The position numbers were made by a program, and so were the translations under genes. A DNA stretch of 64,000 nucleotides, taken from NCBI GenBank assembly GCA_945910005.1, contig OX246741.1:38024335-38088334 (forward strand), in the 5' to 3' direction. The first letter of the stretch is position 1. Every line of letters begins with the position of its first letter. The notes under the pieces were generated by a model. That model ran no database searches, had not been told where the DNA came from, and was given only the letters and a program-made list of their open reading frames with translations. Positions 9,997 to 19,900 of the stretch are shown one piece after another. This stretch comes from Isoperla grammatica (lineage: Eukaryota; Arthropoda; Insecta; Plecoptera; Perlodidae).

Positions 9997-10878
9997 TTAA
10001 GGCCTACTTACTGTTATGGAAAACACTGCATCTTCATCTCCCTCTGTTGATTCGTCATCTGTTTCCTCAAGCTGTTTGACATAAGGCCTATTGTTGCTAG
10101 TGGATAAACACATCTTTGTAAAGTGGTTTCTTTTATTGCATGCTTTGCACTCTTTTCCAATTGCCGGACATTTAAATTTATCCATTAGATGCTTTTTTCC
10201 ACAATATTTGCACTCAACTTCTTTGAGTCTAGGCTTACTCTTTGATTTATTCCCAGTTTTTGATGATTTGGATTTGGTATCATGCATTTTGTTGACAGCT
10301 GATTCTGTTTCCGGTACTAGGCCTACCAACTTTGCCATATGCAATTCTTTGCGTTCACTTGCCCGGCACGTTTCAATGGCGGTGGATAATGTTAGGTTAG
10401 GGTTGCTGATGAGTTTCTTCTTAACTTCTCTCTCCCTTATCCCCAGCACTAACCTGTCCCGTATCGCTTCATCCAGTTTCCTCTGAGGTAAAAATTCACA
10501 CGTTGCTGCCAATTGCCTCAATCTATTTATGAATTCGTTTACCCCTTCTTCTGCTTCTTGAACGGCGCTGTAAAATACCGATCGTTCATAAATAGTATTT
10601 TTTTGGGGCTCAAAATGTTCCCGAAGAGCATTCAAGATTTCCTTTTCTTTCGTACGTTTCGTATCGGATAAGTCTAAATTCGTAAGACTTTTGGCGCACT
10701 CCCTTCCCAAAGCACGCCTCAGCACGGCGACGCGTATTTTTTCGTTCTTAGCGTCTAGCTCCGTGCCGACCACGTAGTCACACCAATCGTTTTCGAACAA
10801 ACCCCACTGTTCCGCGGCTCTATGTCTGTCACCCACATTCATAGGTTCTGGCAGAGGTATTTGATGACTTTGCGCCAT
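9997..10878 (-). pseudogene. gypsy gag with zinc knuckle (inner element)
   Basis: Gag is the structural nucleocapsid precursor. The 293-codon frame is uninterrupted: a capsid-like region (FENDWCDYVVGTELDAKNEK through the VNEFINRLRQLA helix typical of retrotransposon gag), then a Lys-rich stretch, then a knuckle CKYCGKKHLMDKFKC and a second Cys-His group CKACNKRNHFTKMC, ending in an acidic tail. Pol follows in the same frame after a single TAA. That could be a readthrough stop or simple decay; other breaks in pol favour decay. The start Met opens MAQSHQIPLPEPMNVGDRHR. Confidence 0.85.
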
Positions 10879-10951
10879 CTCTCTGAGTTCACTTATACTG
10901 TCTGATGCTTAAAGATTGCTACTTTTAATCAGACCCTCACTTCTAACATCA

Positions 10952-11054
10952 TGCTAGCGTCAGCCATGATAAAGCACTGCCTTCCTAAAGCTTCTCTAGA
11001 AGCTAGACCTATGAAGTAGGCGCGACTTGTGAATTAGGCGTACTACTCGTAACA
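10952..11054 (-). repeat. 5' LTR of inner gypsy (103 bp)
   Basis: Matches 6453-6555 over its full length with about eight differences. It lies just upstream of gag in element orientation. CATCT at 11055-11059 is the outer target duplication. I could not assign a tRNA primer to the sequence just inside it. Confidence 0.92.
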
Positions 11055-11059
11055 CATCT

Positions 11060-11571
11060 TCCTTGATACCAATCCAGAACACGGTCTCGCGAGCCCGACG
11101 CAAACATACTTCTTTACCTGCATGGCTTGAGTGGTTTCTTTCGAGGATTTCTTTCTTCATTACCAGTGGAATAATAACTTGGTTGCCTTTGTACACTATT
11201 CCTCCCTGAGTTACAAGTGAATCTCGGAACGTCCAGTAAGCATGAAGGGGCAACGGAAGATCTTTTTTGTCTTGCGGCCATCCTCGGTAAATGATTTAAC
11301 GAAGAGCTTTCAGTCTTGGATCTTGCTTCGTGGCTGTCTTGATCGTTTCGAGTCTCGTATCACTGACGTACGTGTACTCCTGGCTGCGTATCAGTGCAAG
11401 GTCTCGTAGTAACGCGTCTTCTTTGGTGTGATACACATACTGTATGTCGCATTGCTTTGCGCACTGTACGGGTGGATCAGAAGGAGCTCGCGATTGATAA
11501 TCTGCGAGTAGCATTTCCGCTCCTTTCCTGTAAGCGATTTTGAGTCGAAAGTGTTGTAGTCGCATTATCAT
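11060..11571 (-). pseudogene. gypsy RNase H end and integrase zinc finger, first half (outer element)
   Basis: From 11571 the frame reads the RNase H C-terminal strand and helix (MIMRLQHFRLKIAYRKGAEM, then LLADYQSRAP, a motif that closes gypsy RNase H). Past a stop near 11296 it continues with TFRDSLVTQGGIVYKGNQVI and the His pair of the integrase zinc finger in HSSHAGKEVCLRRARETVFW. The second half of the finger, with the Cys pair, is at 6400-6447 beyond the inner gypsy. This fixes the insertion point inside the H2C2 module. Confidence 0.83.
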
Positions 11572-11594
11572 ACGTTGTAGTCGTACTGGTGCAG

Positions 11595-12190
11595 CTAAAA
11601 GTGTGTTTTTTTTTTTAGGATAGTCTCCAGAGGTTTTGGGTCAGTCTCTACTGTAATACAGTTACAGCCAACCAGATATTGGGCAAACCTTTCCCAACCT
11701 ACCACTATAGCCAACATTTCCCGTTCTATCTGTGCATGACGTTGCTCTGTGACTGTCAATTTCCTGGAAGCGAAGGCTACAGGTTGCCCTTCCTGCATAA
11801 CAGCTGCTCCTAGACTATGCTGCTGGCATCACACTGTATGACTACTGGTTTTCTGGTATCGAAATATCGGAGTGTTGGAGCTGTTAAGATCTTGTTTTTT
11901 TCTAGCTTCCAAGCGTCATCTTCGGTTGATGTCCAGATCCATTCATCTTTAAATACGATCTGTCTTAGAGGTTCACAAATGTCAGTCAAATGAGGGATGA
12001 ACTTACTTAGGTATGTGACGAACCCTAAGAAAGTTTGGACTTCTTTGACATTAGTTGGTTTTGGTGCATCACGGACTGCAGCCAATTTGACAGGATCAGC
12101 TTCAAGTCTGTGGTCTTCACTTGCGGCTTGGAGATCATCACCGCATCCATATATCATAATATCGTCTGCGACGATCTCGACACCCTTCAA
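11595..12190 (-). pseudogene. gypsy RT palm/thumb and RNase H (outer element)
   Basis: The RT piece begins at the active-site strand GVEIVADDIMIYGCG and runs through the thumb (VKEVQTFLGFVTYLSKFIPH). RNase H follows with VIQCDASS, then, after a frame break near 11805, with the Glu in QIEREMLAIVVGWERFAQYL and the ETDPKPL motif, where the usual His is replaced by Pro. The upstream half of RT is at 14434-14659, separated by the LINE insertion. Confidence 0.85.
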
Positions 12191-12195
12191 TCCAT
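12184..12195. repeat. 12-bp target duplication CCTTCAATCCAT (left)
   Basis: The same 12 bp occur at 14422-14433 on the other side of the inserted LINE. A duplication of this length, next to a 3' simple-repeat tail, is the signature of target-primed reverse transcription. Both copies lie in the outer gypsy RT between LHEALDGLK and GVEIVADD. Confidence 0.9.
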
Positions 12196-14421
12196 TTCTT
12201 CATTTCTGCTTTAATCATCCCTTCTCTTCTAACTATCATTACCTTCTGCCTCATCCGTGCCGGCCCTTTTTGCGATCCAAACGCCCACCAGTCTCCCCCC
12301 CCCCCACGAAATGTTTTTTTACGGCTTGCTCCCCTGATGACGACCCTAGTAATGATTAGGTTATGATTCGACTCTCTGATTGATTTGACATCACTTGGGC
12401 TTGGGCACAGATTGCGTCGGTTGTATGCCCAGTGCAGGAGGTCCCTCTAGGCACCGTCCCGGGGCCGGGGGCCGACTGCACTGATAGAAGGCACGATTGC
12501 GTCTGTGTCCTATCCGGACGTGAAACTAGCACTTTCCTACATACCTCCCAATGCACGAAGAAATCATTAACTGGCTCATCTTCATGAATAGTGTATGTTG
12601 TCATGTCTAGCTGCCCAATGAAATAGACCCTGTTCCGTTTACAATGCCCTATGTGGTAGAACCAACACGGGTTAGTTGAGTCTGTCATTCCGGGAACCTT
12701 TTGTAGGTTGTCTCCAACTCACCATGGCTTCTAGCACAAACAACGCCCCTGGGAACCCCCATTCCCCTGCAATCTCAATCTCAAACACCTCCGTTATAAA
12801 AAGCAACAAACGTCCCCGATCTTTGTTCGACACCCCGATCACGCTAGATACTGTACTCAAATCATTTACAACTACGGAAACTCAGCCACAATTTCTTGTT
12901 ATTCAACTAGAGGACGAAAAATCATTTCTAACAGAGTCACCCTTCGTTATTGTCAAAGCTCTTCAATGCATTGCAGGCACCGTGAAAAATGCCAGAAAAC
13001 TACGAAATGGCACTATTCTAGTAGAAACTACTTCGGGTGAACAATCCGAATTACTATCTAAGGCAACGTCATTTGGTAACCATTACAACATTTCGGTTAA
13101 GCCACACACCAGCTAAAACACATTTAAGAGAGTCATAAGATGTCCCGATTTACTGTACGCAAGCGACGAAGAGATTAAAGAAGAACTTGCCTCCCAAGGA
13201 GTTATTGATTTGAACCGTATTAAATCACGCATTGATGGTCAACTAAAGCCAACCGCAACAATTATTCTCACCTTCAGAACCCCTAAACTCCCGAACAAGA
13301 TAGCTGCTGGTTTCCACATCCTGGACGTAAAAACGTACGTACCCAATCCCATGAGATGTTTTACCTGCCAAAGATTCGGTCATACAACAAACGATTGTAA
13401 AAATACGCCTGTTTTCCGGGTGTGTGGTCTTGATTACCATGAAGACACTGCCTGCACATCCCCAACAAAATGTGTTCATTGCCAAGGCCCCCACATTGCC
13501 TCCTCCCGAGATTGCCCGAAGTGGATCGAGGAGAGTAAAATCATCATCAGGAAGAAATCATTGCCCTGGAACGTGTTCCAATCGCTGAAGCTAAACGTAG
13601 GTACAACGTCATGAAGCCACCGATAAACCTACCCTTTTCATTCGTACATGTTGTCGCCAGCCAACATGCAGAATCTGCGGCTCGCAATGAAAATAAAGAG
13701 GACGAGAATGCTCAATTTAAGGAGACCATCAAGACGTTGCTTGAGGTTCAGAAACAACTACAACAACAACTTGCTGAACAAGCTGAGCAAATGAAGGATC
13801 AGCGTAACCAAATCCAGGAACTGATATCGATCATAAATAAAATAGAAACGCATGATTTGACGAAAGAGACTGTTAAAGGAAACCCTGAACAAACAAAACC
13901 CGCACCAGAGTGTATTAAACCAAACCCCGAACAGGTTACCAAAGGTAAGTCCAAATGGAGGCATCTGAAAATGACCCCACAAGCTCCCATTGACGAATCT
14001 TTTTGGCAGAAGGTCGGCGGTAGACCATACGCTTCATCACTTGAAGATGACATGATCAGTGATGAGCTGATCGACCAAGACCCCGCGTCACTAGCTCTAA
14101 GCCCTGCTAGCAGGGCATCTCAGTTTGTAAAGAAAGGAAAAAACAAAAATAAATTTTAAACCCCTAACGTAAGATCCAAGTTTAATTAAAGTTTTTACAC
14201 GGATGTTTTACTGCAGTGAAAGATACAAGATACAATAAGATATAAGATACAATCCACATTAAAAGAAAACTTGTAAGGTAAAACTGTAGAAATCCATAAC
14301 GTTTTAAAGTTCATACAATCAATTAACCTCATAAACAGGATTTAAATAGAAAAGAAAGCACTGATAACCCAGATGTTTTGTGCCTTTAAACCACAGTAAT
14401 AATAATAATAATAATAATAAA
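12196..14421 (+). mobile_element. ORF1-only non-LTR retrotransposon (half-LINE), 2.2 kb
   Basis: Bounded by 12-bp target duplications and ending in (TAA)n at 14397-14420. It contains a C/T-rich leader with a C-run, a complete but broken ORF1 and a short 3' region with GATACAAGATACAATAAGAT-type repeats, and no trace of ORF2 (endonuclease/RT). Either ORF2 was deleted after insertion, or this is a HAL1-like derivative that moved in this form using RT in trans. A TAA-repeat tail is known from I-clade elements, and ORF1 resembles Jockey/I-type ORF1. Confidence 0.82.
12724..14159 (+). pseudogene. LINE ORF1 (gag-like, zinc knuckles, coiled coil)
   Basis: ORF1 packages LINE RNA. From the ATG at 12724 (MASSTNNAPG...) comes an RRM-like region resembling Jockey/I ORF1 (LQCIAGTVKNARKLRNGTIL, VETTSGEQ). 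An in-frame TAA follows at about 13114. The same frame resumes with a DLNRIKSRIDGQL segment and Cys-His clusters: CFTCQRFGHTTNDC, a second one starting VCGLDYHEDTAC, and CVHCQGPHIASSRDC. A frameshift near 13611 leads to a Gln-rich coiled coil (KQLQQQLAEQAEQMKDQRNQ) and a basic C-terminus. One stop plus one shift make it a pseudogene. Confidence 0.82.
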
Positions 14422-14433
14422 CCTTCAATCCAT
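14422..14433. repeat. 12-bp target duplication (right)
   Basis: CCTTCAATCCAT, identical to 12184-12195, directly after the (TAA)n tail of the inserted LINE. Confidence 0.9.
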
Positions 14434-15320
14434 CGAGTGCTTCATGAAGTCGCCTTTGAAATTCTTCACTTGCTGTGGCGACACCAAATGGTAGGCGTAA
14501 CCGCTTGTAATGACCTGGATTCGTCCAGACTCTACTCTCATCATCTAAATCTACATGCCAGTAGGCATCTTTAACGTCTACCACCGAGAATATCTTTGCT
14601 TTCGCCAGCTCAGGTAAGACTTCTTCTAGCTTGTTTATCGGATACCTAGGCGTATCCAAAGCTATCTAGACATAGTCAAATTTTCGAACCTTTCCGAGCT
14701 ACAACAGCGTTGTGTGTCCAAGGAGTAGGTTCATGCAACTTCTTTATAACTCCCCTCTCCTCAAGCTAGGTTAAGTAATATTTTAATTCCTCTCTAATGG
14801 CTACTGGTATGCGTCGTGGTTTGTGTTGAATGGGTTGCGCATCCGGATCAATCTTCAAGTGACACTTACCGGGCAGCTTACCAAGACCTGTGAATATATC
14901 TCGGTATTTGTTAGTTAGACGATCGAATTCATCGACGTGACCTTTTACTCCATGAAGATCTGCAAGTATTTTAACAAGATGTAATTTTATGCTAGCATCG
15001 CCTGACAATAGAGTAGTGTAGTTACCTTTGACTATCTGAAATATTGCCGAACATTTATTTTTCTTGTATCTACAATCAATCTGTGCTTGGCCTAATTGTT
15101 TTAATATTTTCCCACTATAAGTCCTTAGTTTGACAGAACTAGGTTCAAGTGCTTTGCAGTCACTTTGCGCAGGTTGCTTGAATTGCACTGAACCCATGAC
15201 ATTACAGTCTGCGCCTGTGTCTATTTGAGCCTCTATGACATCATTCTTGCCAGCCACACTGATTTTGATGTGTGTCATCATGGCCTTAACTTTATGGACA
15301 TCATAACCTATAGTGCTCAC
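14434..15320 (-). pseudogene. gypsy protease and N-terminal RT (outer element)
   Basis: Protease: the IDTGADCNVMG active site, and TLLSGDASIKL near its end. RT follows with PIQHKPRRIPVAIREELKYY. A damaged gap near 14660-14766 precedes the palm strand AKIFSVVDVKDAYWHVDLDD with the first catalytic Asp, and LPFGVATASEEFQRRLHEAL. The frame then runs into the inserted LINE. The rest of RT is at 11810-12190. Confidence 0.85.
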
Positions 15321-15564
15321 CTGATATAGTGATTCATCGGAGTCCGTACTCGGTGCATTCGTATTCTGCGATACGACATTTACTTTTTTCTTTCCTTAAG
15401 ACTTTTGTTGTTGCTCAGTACCTTGTCTGCTTAGGCACACATTTGAAAAATGGGTTTCCTTGTGGCAAATGTTGCATTTTTTGCCAAATGCAGGTCAGCT
15501 TTCCCGCACTCGTTCATGTTGACGCCCACAGTATTAACATGTTTTAATAACCTTCGGAGTCAGC

Positions 15565-16203
15565 TTACGATGTGACTTTCCCTGTTTGGACAGTATGTTT
15601 ATTGTTTACTCCATGGCTTGATGAGTTGTCAAGTTGCTGTATCTGTCTTTCTGTAATTTCCTCTGACCTGCACGTTTCTAGGGCTTTGTCTAGAGTTAAG
15701 TCAACTTCAGTTAACAGACGGCAGCGCGTTCTAACTTCTCGGATCCCTAGCACTATCTTGTCCCGCATCATGTCCTCAGTCATCGAACCGTAAGAACATA
15801 TTGTAGCTACTAGTGTCCTTAGTCTATTGACAAATGCATCTACTGACTCGCCATCCTCCTGTCCAGCGGAATGGAAGACATATCTTTCATAGATTACGTT
15901 CACTTTAGGAAGAAAATATGCATCAAGGTGTGATATTATTGACTGAACTGTTGACTTTTCAGCATCAGACAATGTTAAGTTTTGAAAGATTTGGAAGCAA
16001 TCTTTCCCAACTGCACTCAGAAATGAAGCCACTTGTTTTGCGTGCGGTTTTAAGTTTAACTCGCTTGCATTGACATAGTGGGTCCATTGCGCTTTAAAAA
16101 AAGATCAATTCTCTACCACGTCTCCGCCAATGACAACAGCAGAAGGAACTAGAAGCCTCACCATGTTGTAAAGTCCTGGTATAGCTGGGGTTGCAGCGTT
16201 CAT
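15565..16203 (-). pseudogene. gypsy gag (outer element)
   Basis: The capsid-like region has the conserved segments LPKVNVIYERYVFHSAGQED and VDAFVNRLRTLVATICSYGS, which align with NTIYERSVFYSAVQEAEEGV and VNEFINRLRQLAATCEFLPQ of the inner element's gag. The likely start is the ATG at 16201-16203, but an in-frame stop near 16110 separates it from the main 155-codon frame. A degraded Cys/His region lies between 15320 and 15565. Confidence 0.8.
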
Positions 16204-16554
16204 CTTCGTATGGAGACTACGCTCTAGGCCTACTTCGAAAAACTTCTAGAACATCGAGCGGCATCGACGTGAGTTTAGGTTTGTGCACCCGTGGTTGAAT
16301 TCATTCTTACAGCGAGAATTTCAAGTCAAGTTGATACCACGTTACAACATCCATAACTTCAGACACCATGTATGAAGATGTTATCCAGTAAAATACATTC
16401 AGTGAGTTGCAGTTAAAGCCAAGTTTATTACTGCTTATGACATTGACATTGACATTGATATATGGGCGTGCTAGGCCTACGTGATCCTGCTCAACAGGTT
16501 GTCCAACCTGGCAGTCCAAATCTACACAGGGTTACCACTTATATTAAAGACGCG
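16204..16554. other. 5' flank of the outer gypsy
   Basis: The outer 5' LTR should lie here, but no matching partner was found at 4775-5632. A triple TGACAT repeat occurs near 16438-16456. No gene. Confidence 0.35.
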
Positions 16555-16628
16555 AGGTCCTCTTGATCTCCACCTAGCGGAGGCTCGTCGAACTAGAAGC
16601 CTCCACTAGGCGGAGATCAAGAGGACCT
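16555..16628. repeat. 74-bp fold-back hairpin
   Basis: AGGTCCTCTTGATCTCC opens the left arm and GGAGATCAAGAGGACCT closes the right. The arms are about 33 bp with two mismatches, around a 9-nt loop (TCGAACTAG). It may be a tiny fold-back element. No clear flanking duplication. Confidence 0.75.
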
Positions 16629-16775
16629 TGTTAAAGACATACCGTATCTAGGGAGCAGTGATTTCAAGTACTGTCACAAGAATAGTTTGAATGTTGAATA
16701 ATGGAGCTGGTTGATTTACACGTGTTTTTTAAACTTGTGAAAATGGATTGGACGACCAGCCCCCAACAAGGGATT

Positions 16776-16850
16776 CATAGACTGGCTCAGCGGTAAACGC
16801 GAGACTCCACTCGTGAGGTCGCCGGTTCGAAACGGCCATCGCTGATTATG
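16776..16850 (+). pseudogene. tRNA-like sequence (SINE head or tRNA pseudogene)
   Basis: TGGCTCAGCGG at 16783-16793 fits an RNA polymerase III A box and GGTTCGAAAC at 16824-16833 fits a B box, 41 nt apart, close to tRNA spacing. The D and anticodon stems do not pair well and position 33 is not U, so this is not a functional tRNA. It directly precedes the large minisatellite. Confidence 0.5.
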
Positions 16851-16924
16851 AATTAAGTTTATTCCTAATGTTTTTTGTAGTCAAAATGCGAATGCCAGGA
16901 TTGAGTACTATAAATAATCATTGC

Positions 16925-19900
16925 TCACCTACCGGTGTAATGTTGTTGTGGAAGAGTTAAACCATTACCAGTCCTATAAATACCCCTTGCTCACCTACCG
17001 GTGTAATGTTGTCTGTGGTAGATGTAAACTATTACCAGTCCTATAAATACCCCTTGCTCACCTACCAGTGTAATGTTGTCGGTGGTAGAGGTAAACTATT
17101 ACCAGTCCTATAAATACCCCTTGCTCACCTACCGGTGTAATGTTGTTGTGGAAGAGTTAAACCATTACCAGTCCTATAAATACCCCTTGCTCACCTACCG
17201 GTGTAATGTTGTCTGTGGTAGATGTAAACTATTACCAGTCCTATAAGTACCCCTTGCTCACCTACCGGTGTAATGTTGTCTGTGGTAGATGTAAACTATT
17301 ACCAGTCCTATAAATACCCCTTGCTCACCTACCGGTGTAATGTTGTTGTGGATGAGTTAAACCATTACCAGTCCTATAAATACCCCTTGCTCACCTACCG
17401 GTGTAATGTTGTCTGTGGTAGATGTAAACTATTACCAGTCCTATAAATACCCCTTGCTCACCTACCGGTGTAATGTTGTTGTGGAAGAGTTAAACCATTA
17501 CCAGTCCTATAAATACCCCTTGCTCACCTACCGGTGTAATGTTGTCTGTGGTAGATGTAAACTATTACAAGTCCTATAAATACCCCTTGCTCACCTACCG
17601 GTGTAATGTTGTTGTGGAAGAGTTAAACCATTACCAGTCCTATAAATACCCCTTGCTCACCTACCGGTGTAATGTTGTCTGTGGTAGAGTTAAACCATTA
17701 CCAGTCCTATAAATACCCCTTGCTCACCTACCGGTGTAATGTTGTCTGTGGTAGATGTAAACTATTACCAGTCCTATAAATACCCCTTGCTCACCTACCG
17801 GTGTAATGTTGTTGTGGAAGAGTTAAACCATTACCAGTCCTATAAATACCCCTTGCTCACCTACCGGTGTAATGTTGTATGTGGTAGAGTTAAACCATTA
17901 CCAGTCCTATAAATACCCCTTGCTCACCTACCGGTGTAATGTTGTCTGTGGTAGATGTAAACTATTACCAGTCCTATAAGTACCCCTTGCTCCCCTGACG
18001 GTGTAATGTTGTGGTAGAGGTAAACCATTACCAGTCCTATAAAAACCCCTTGCTCACCTACCGGTGTAATGTTGTCTGTGGTAGAGGTAAACTGTTACCA
18101 GTCCTATAAGTACCCCTTGCTCACCTGACGGTGTAATGTTGTGGTAGAGGTGAACCATTACCAGTCCTATAAAAAACCCTTGCTCATCTACCAGTGTAAT
18201 GTTGTTGTGGTAGAGGTAAATTATTACCAGTCCTATAAATACCATTTGCTCACCTACCAGTGTAATGTTGTTGTGGTAGAGGTAAATTATTAACAGTCCT
18301 ATAAATACCCCTTGCTCACCTACCGGTGTAATGTTGTCTGTGGTAGATGTAAACTATTACCAGTCCTTTAAATACCCCTTGCTCACCTACCGGTGTAATG
18401 TTGTTGTGGAAGAGTTAAACCATTACCAGTCCTATAAATACCCCTTGCTCACCTACCGGTGTAATGTTGTCTGTGGAAGATGTAAACTATTACCACTCCT
18501 ATAAAAAACCCTTGCTTACCTACCGGTGTAATGTTGTTGTGGAAGAGTTAAACCATTACCAGTCCTATAAATACCCCTTGCTCACCTACCGGTGTAATGT
18601 TGTCTGTGGTAGAGTTAAACCATTACCAGTCCTATAAATACCCCTTGCTCACCTACCGGTGTAATGTTGTCTGTGGTAGATGTAAACTATTACCAGTCCT
18701 ATAAATACCCCTTGCTCACCTACCGGTGTAATGTTGTTGTGGAAGAGTTAAACCATTACCAGTCCTATAAATACCCCTTGCTCACCTACCGGTGTAATGT
18801 TGTCGGTGGTAGAGTTAAACCATTACCAGTCCTATAAATACCCCTTGCTCACCTACCGGTGTAATGTTGTCTGTGGTAGATGTAAACTATTACCAGTCCT
18901 ATAAGTACCCCTTGCTCACCTGACGGTGTAATGTTGTGGTAGAGGTAAACCATTACCAGTCCTATAAAAACCCCTTGCTCACCTATCGGTGTAATGTTGT
19001 CTGCGGTAGAGGTAAACTGTTACCAGTCCTATAAGTACCCCTTGCTCACCTGACGGTGTAATGTTGTGGTAGAGGTAAACCATTACCAGTCCTATAAACA
19101 ACCCTTGCTCACCTACCAGTGTAATGTTGTTGTGGTAGAGGTAAATTATTACCAGTCCTATAAATACCCCTTGCTCACCTACCAGTGTAATGTTGTTGTG
19201 GTAGAGGTAAACCATTACGAGTCCTATAAAAACCCCTTGCTCACCTACCAGTGTAATGTTGTTGTGGTAGAGGTAAACCATTACCAGTCCTATAAATACC
19301 CCTTGCTCACCTACCAGTGTAATGTTGTTGTGGTAGAGGTAAACCATTACCAGTCCTATAAAAACCCCTTGCTCACCTACCAGTGTAATGTTGTCGTGGT
19401 AGAGGTAAACCATTACGAGTCCTATAAAAACCCCTTGCTCACCTACCAGTGTAATGTTGTTGTGGTAGAGGTAAACCATTACGAGTCCTATAAAAACCCC
19501 TTGCTCACCTACCAGTGTAATGTTGTTGTGGTAGAGGTAAACCATTACCAGTCCTTTAAAAACCCCTTGCTCACCTACCAGTGTAATGTTGTTGTGGTAG
19601 AGGTAAACCATTACGAGTCCTATAAAAACCCCTTGCTCACCTACCAGTGTAATGTTGTTGTGGTATGGGTAAACCATTACCAGTGCTATAAATACCCCTT
19701 GCTCACCTACCAGTGTAATGTTGTTGTGGTAGAGGTAAACCATTACCAGTCCTATAAAAACCCCTTGCTCACCTACCAGTGTAATGTTGTCGTGGTAGAG
19801 GTAAATTATTACCAGTCCTATAAATACCCCTTGCTCACCTACCGGTGTAATGATGTTGTGGTAGAGGTAAACCATTACCAGTCCTATAAAAACCCCTTGC

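Larger units (their letters stand above)
6453..11054 (-). mobile_element. inner Ty3/gypsy element, 4.6 kb, nested in the outer integrase
   Basis: A complete LTR element on the minus strand: two 103-bp LTRs, CATCT duplications outside them, and gag, protease, RT, RNase H and integrase between. It belongs to the same broad gypsy type as its host but is clearly a different lineage by protein sequence. LTR copies differ at roughly eight positions, so it is not recent. Coding frames carry several stops and shifts. A 147-bp MITE (6725-6871) sits between the end of pol and the 3' LTR. Confidence 0.92.
5633..16203 (-). mobile_element. outer Ty3/gypsy element, decayed and doubly interrupted
   Basis: Minus-strand gag, protease, RT, RNase H and integrase pieces occur in order from 16203 down to 5633. 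Two large insertions split them: an ORF1-only LINE at 12196-14421 inside RT, and a complete gypsy at 6453-11054 inside the integrase zinc finger. Bounds are those of the coding remains only. The protein style (IADD-type RT active site, short DTGADCNVM protease motif, gag with a CCHC region) resembles the K02A2.6-like gypsies common in aquatic invertebrates. Frames are broken at several places, so the copy is dead. Confidence 0.85.

Noticed and set aside
9997..10486. Plus-strand frames opposite the inner gag
   Set aside because: Antisense shadows of a gag whose zinc knuckles and capsid motifs are clear.
12356..12860. Minus-strand frames overlapping the half-LINE 5' part
   Set aside because: They overlap the LINE leader and ORF1 on the opposite strand and show no domains.
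4775..16550. LTRs of the outer gypsy
   Set aside because: I compared the regions beyond gag and integrase by eye and found no convincing matching pair, so no LTR is claimed.
16776..16850. Functional tRNA gene
   Set aside because: A and B boxes are present, but D and anticodon stems do not pair, position 33 is not U, and no acceptor stem can be formed.
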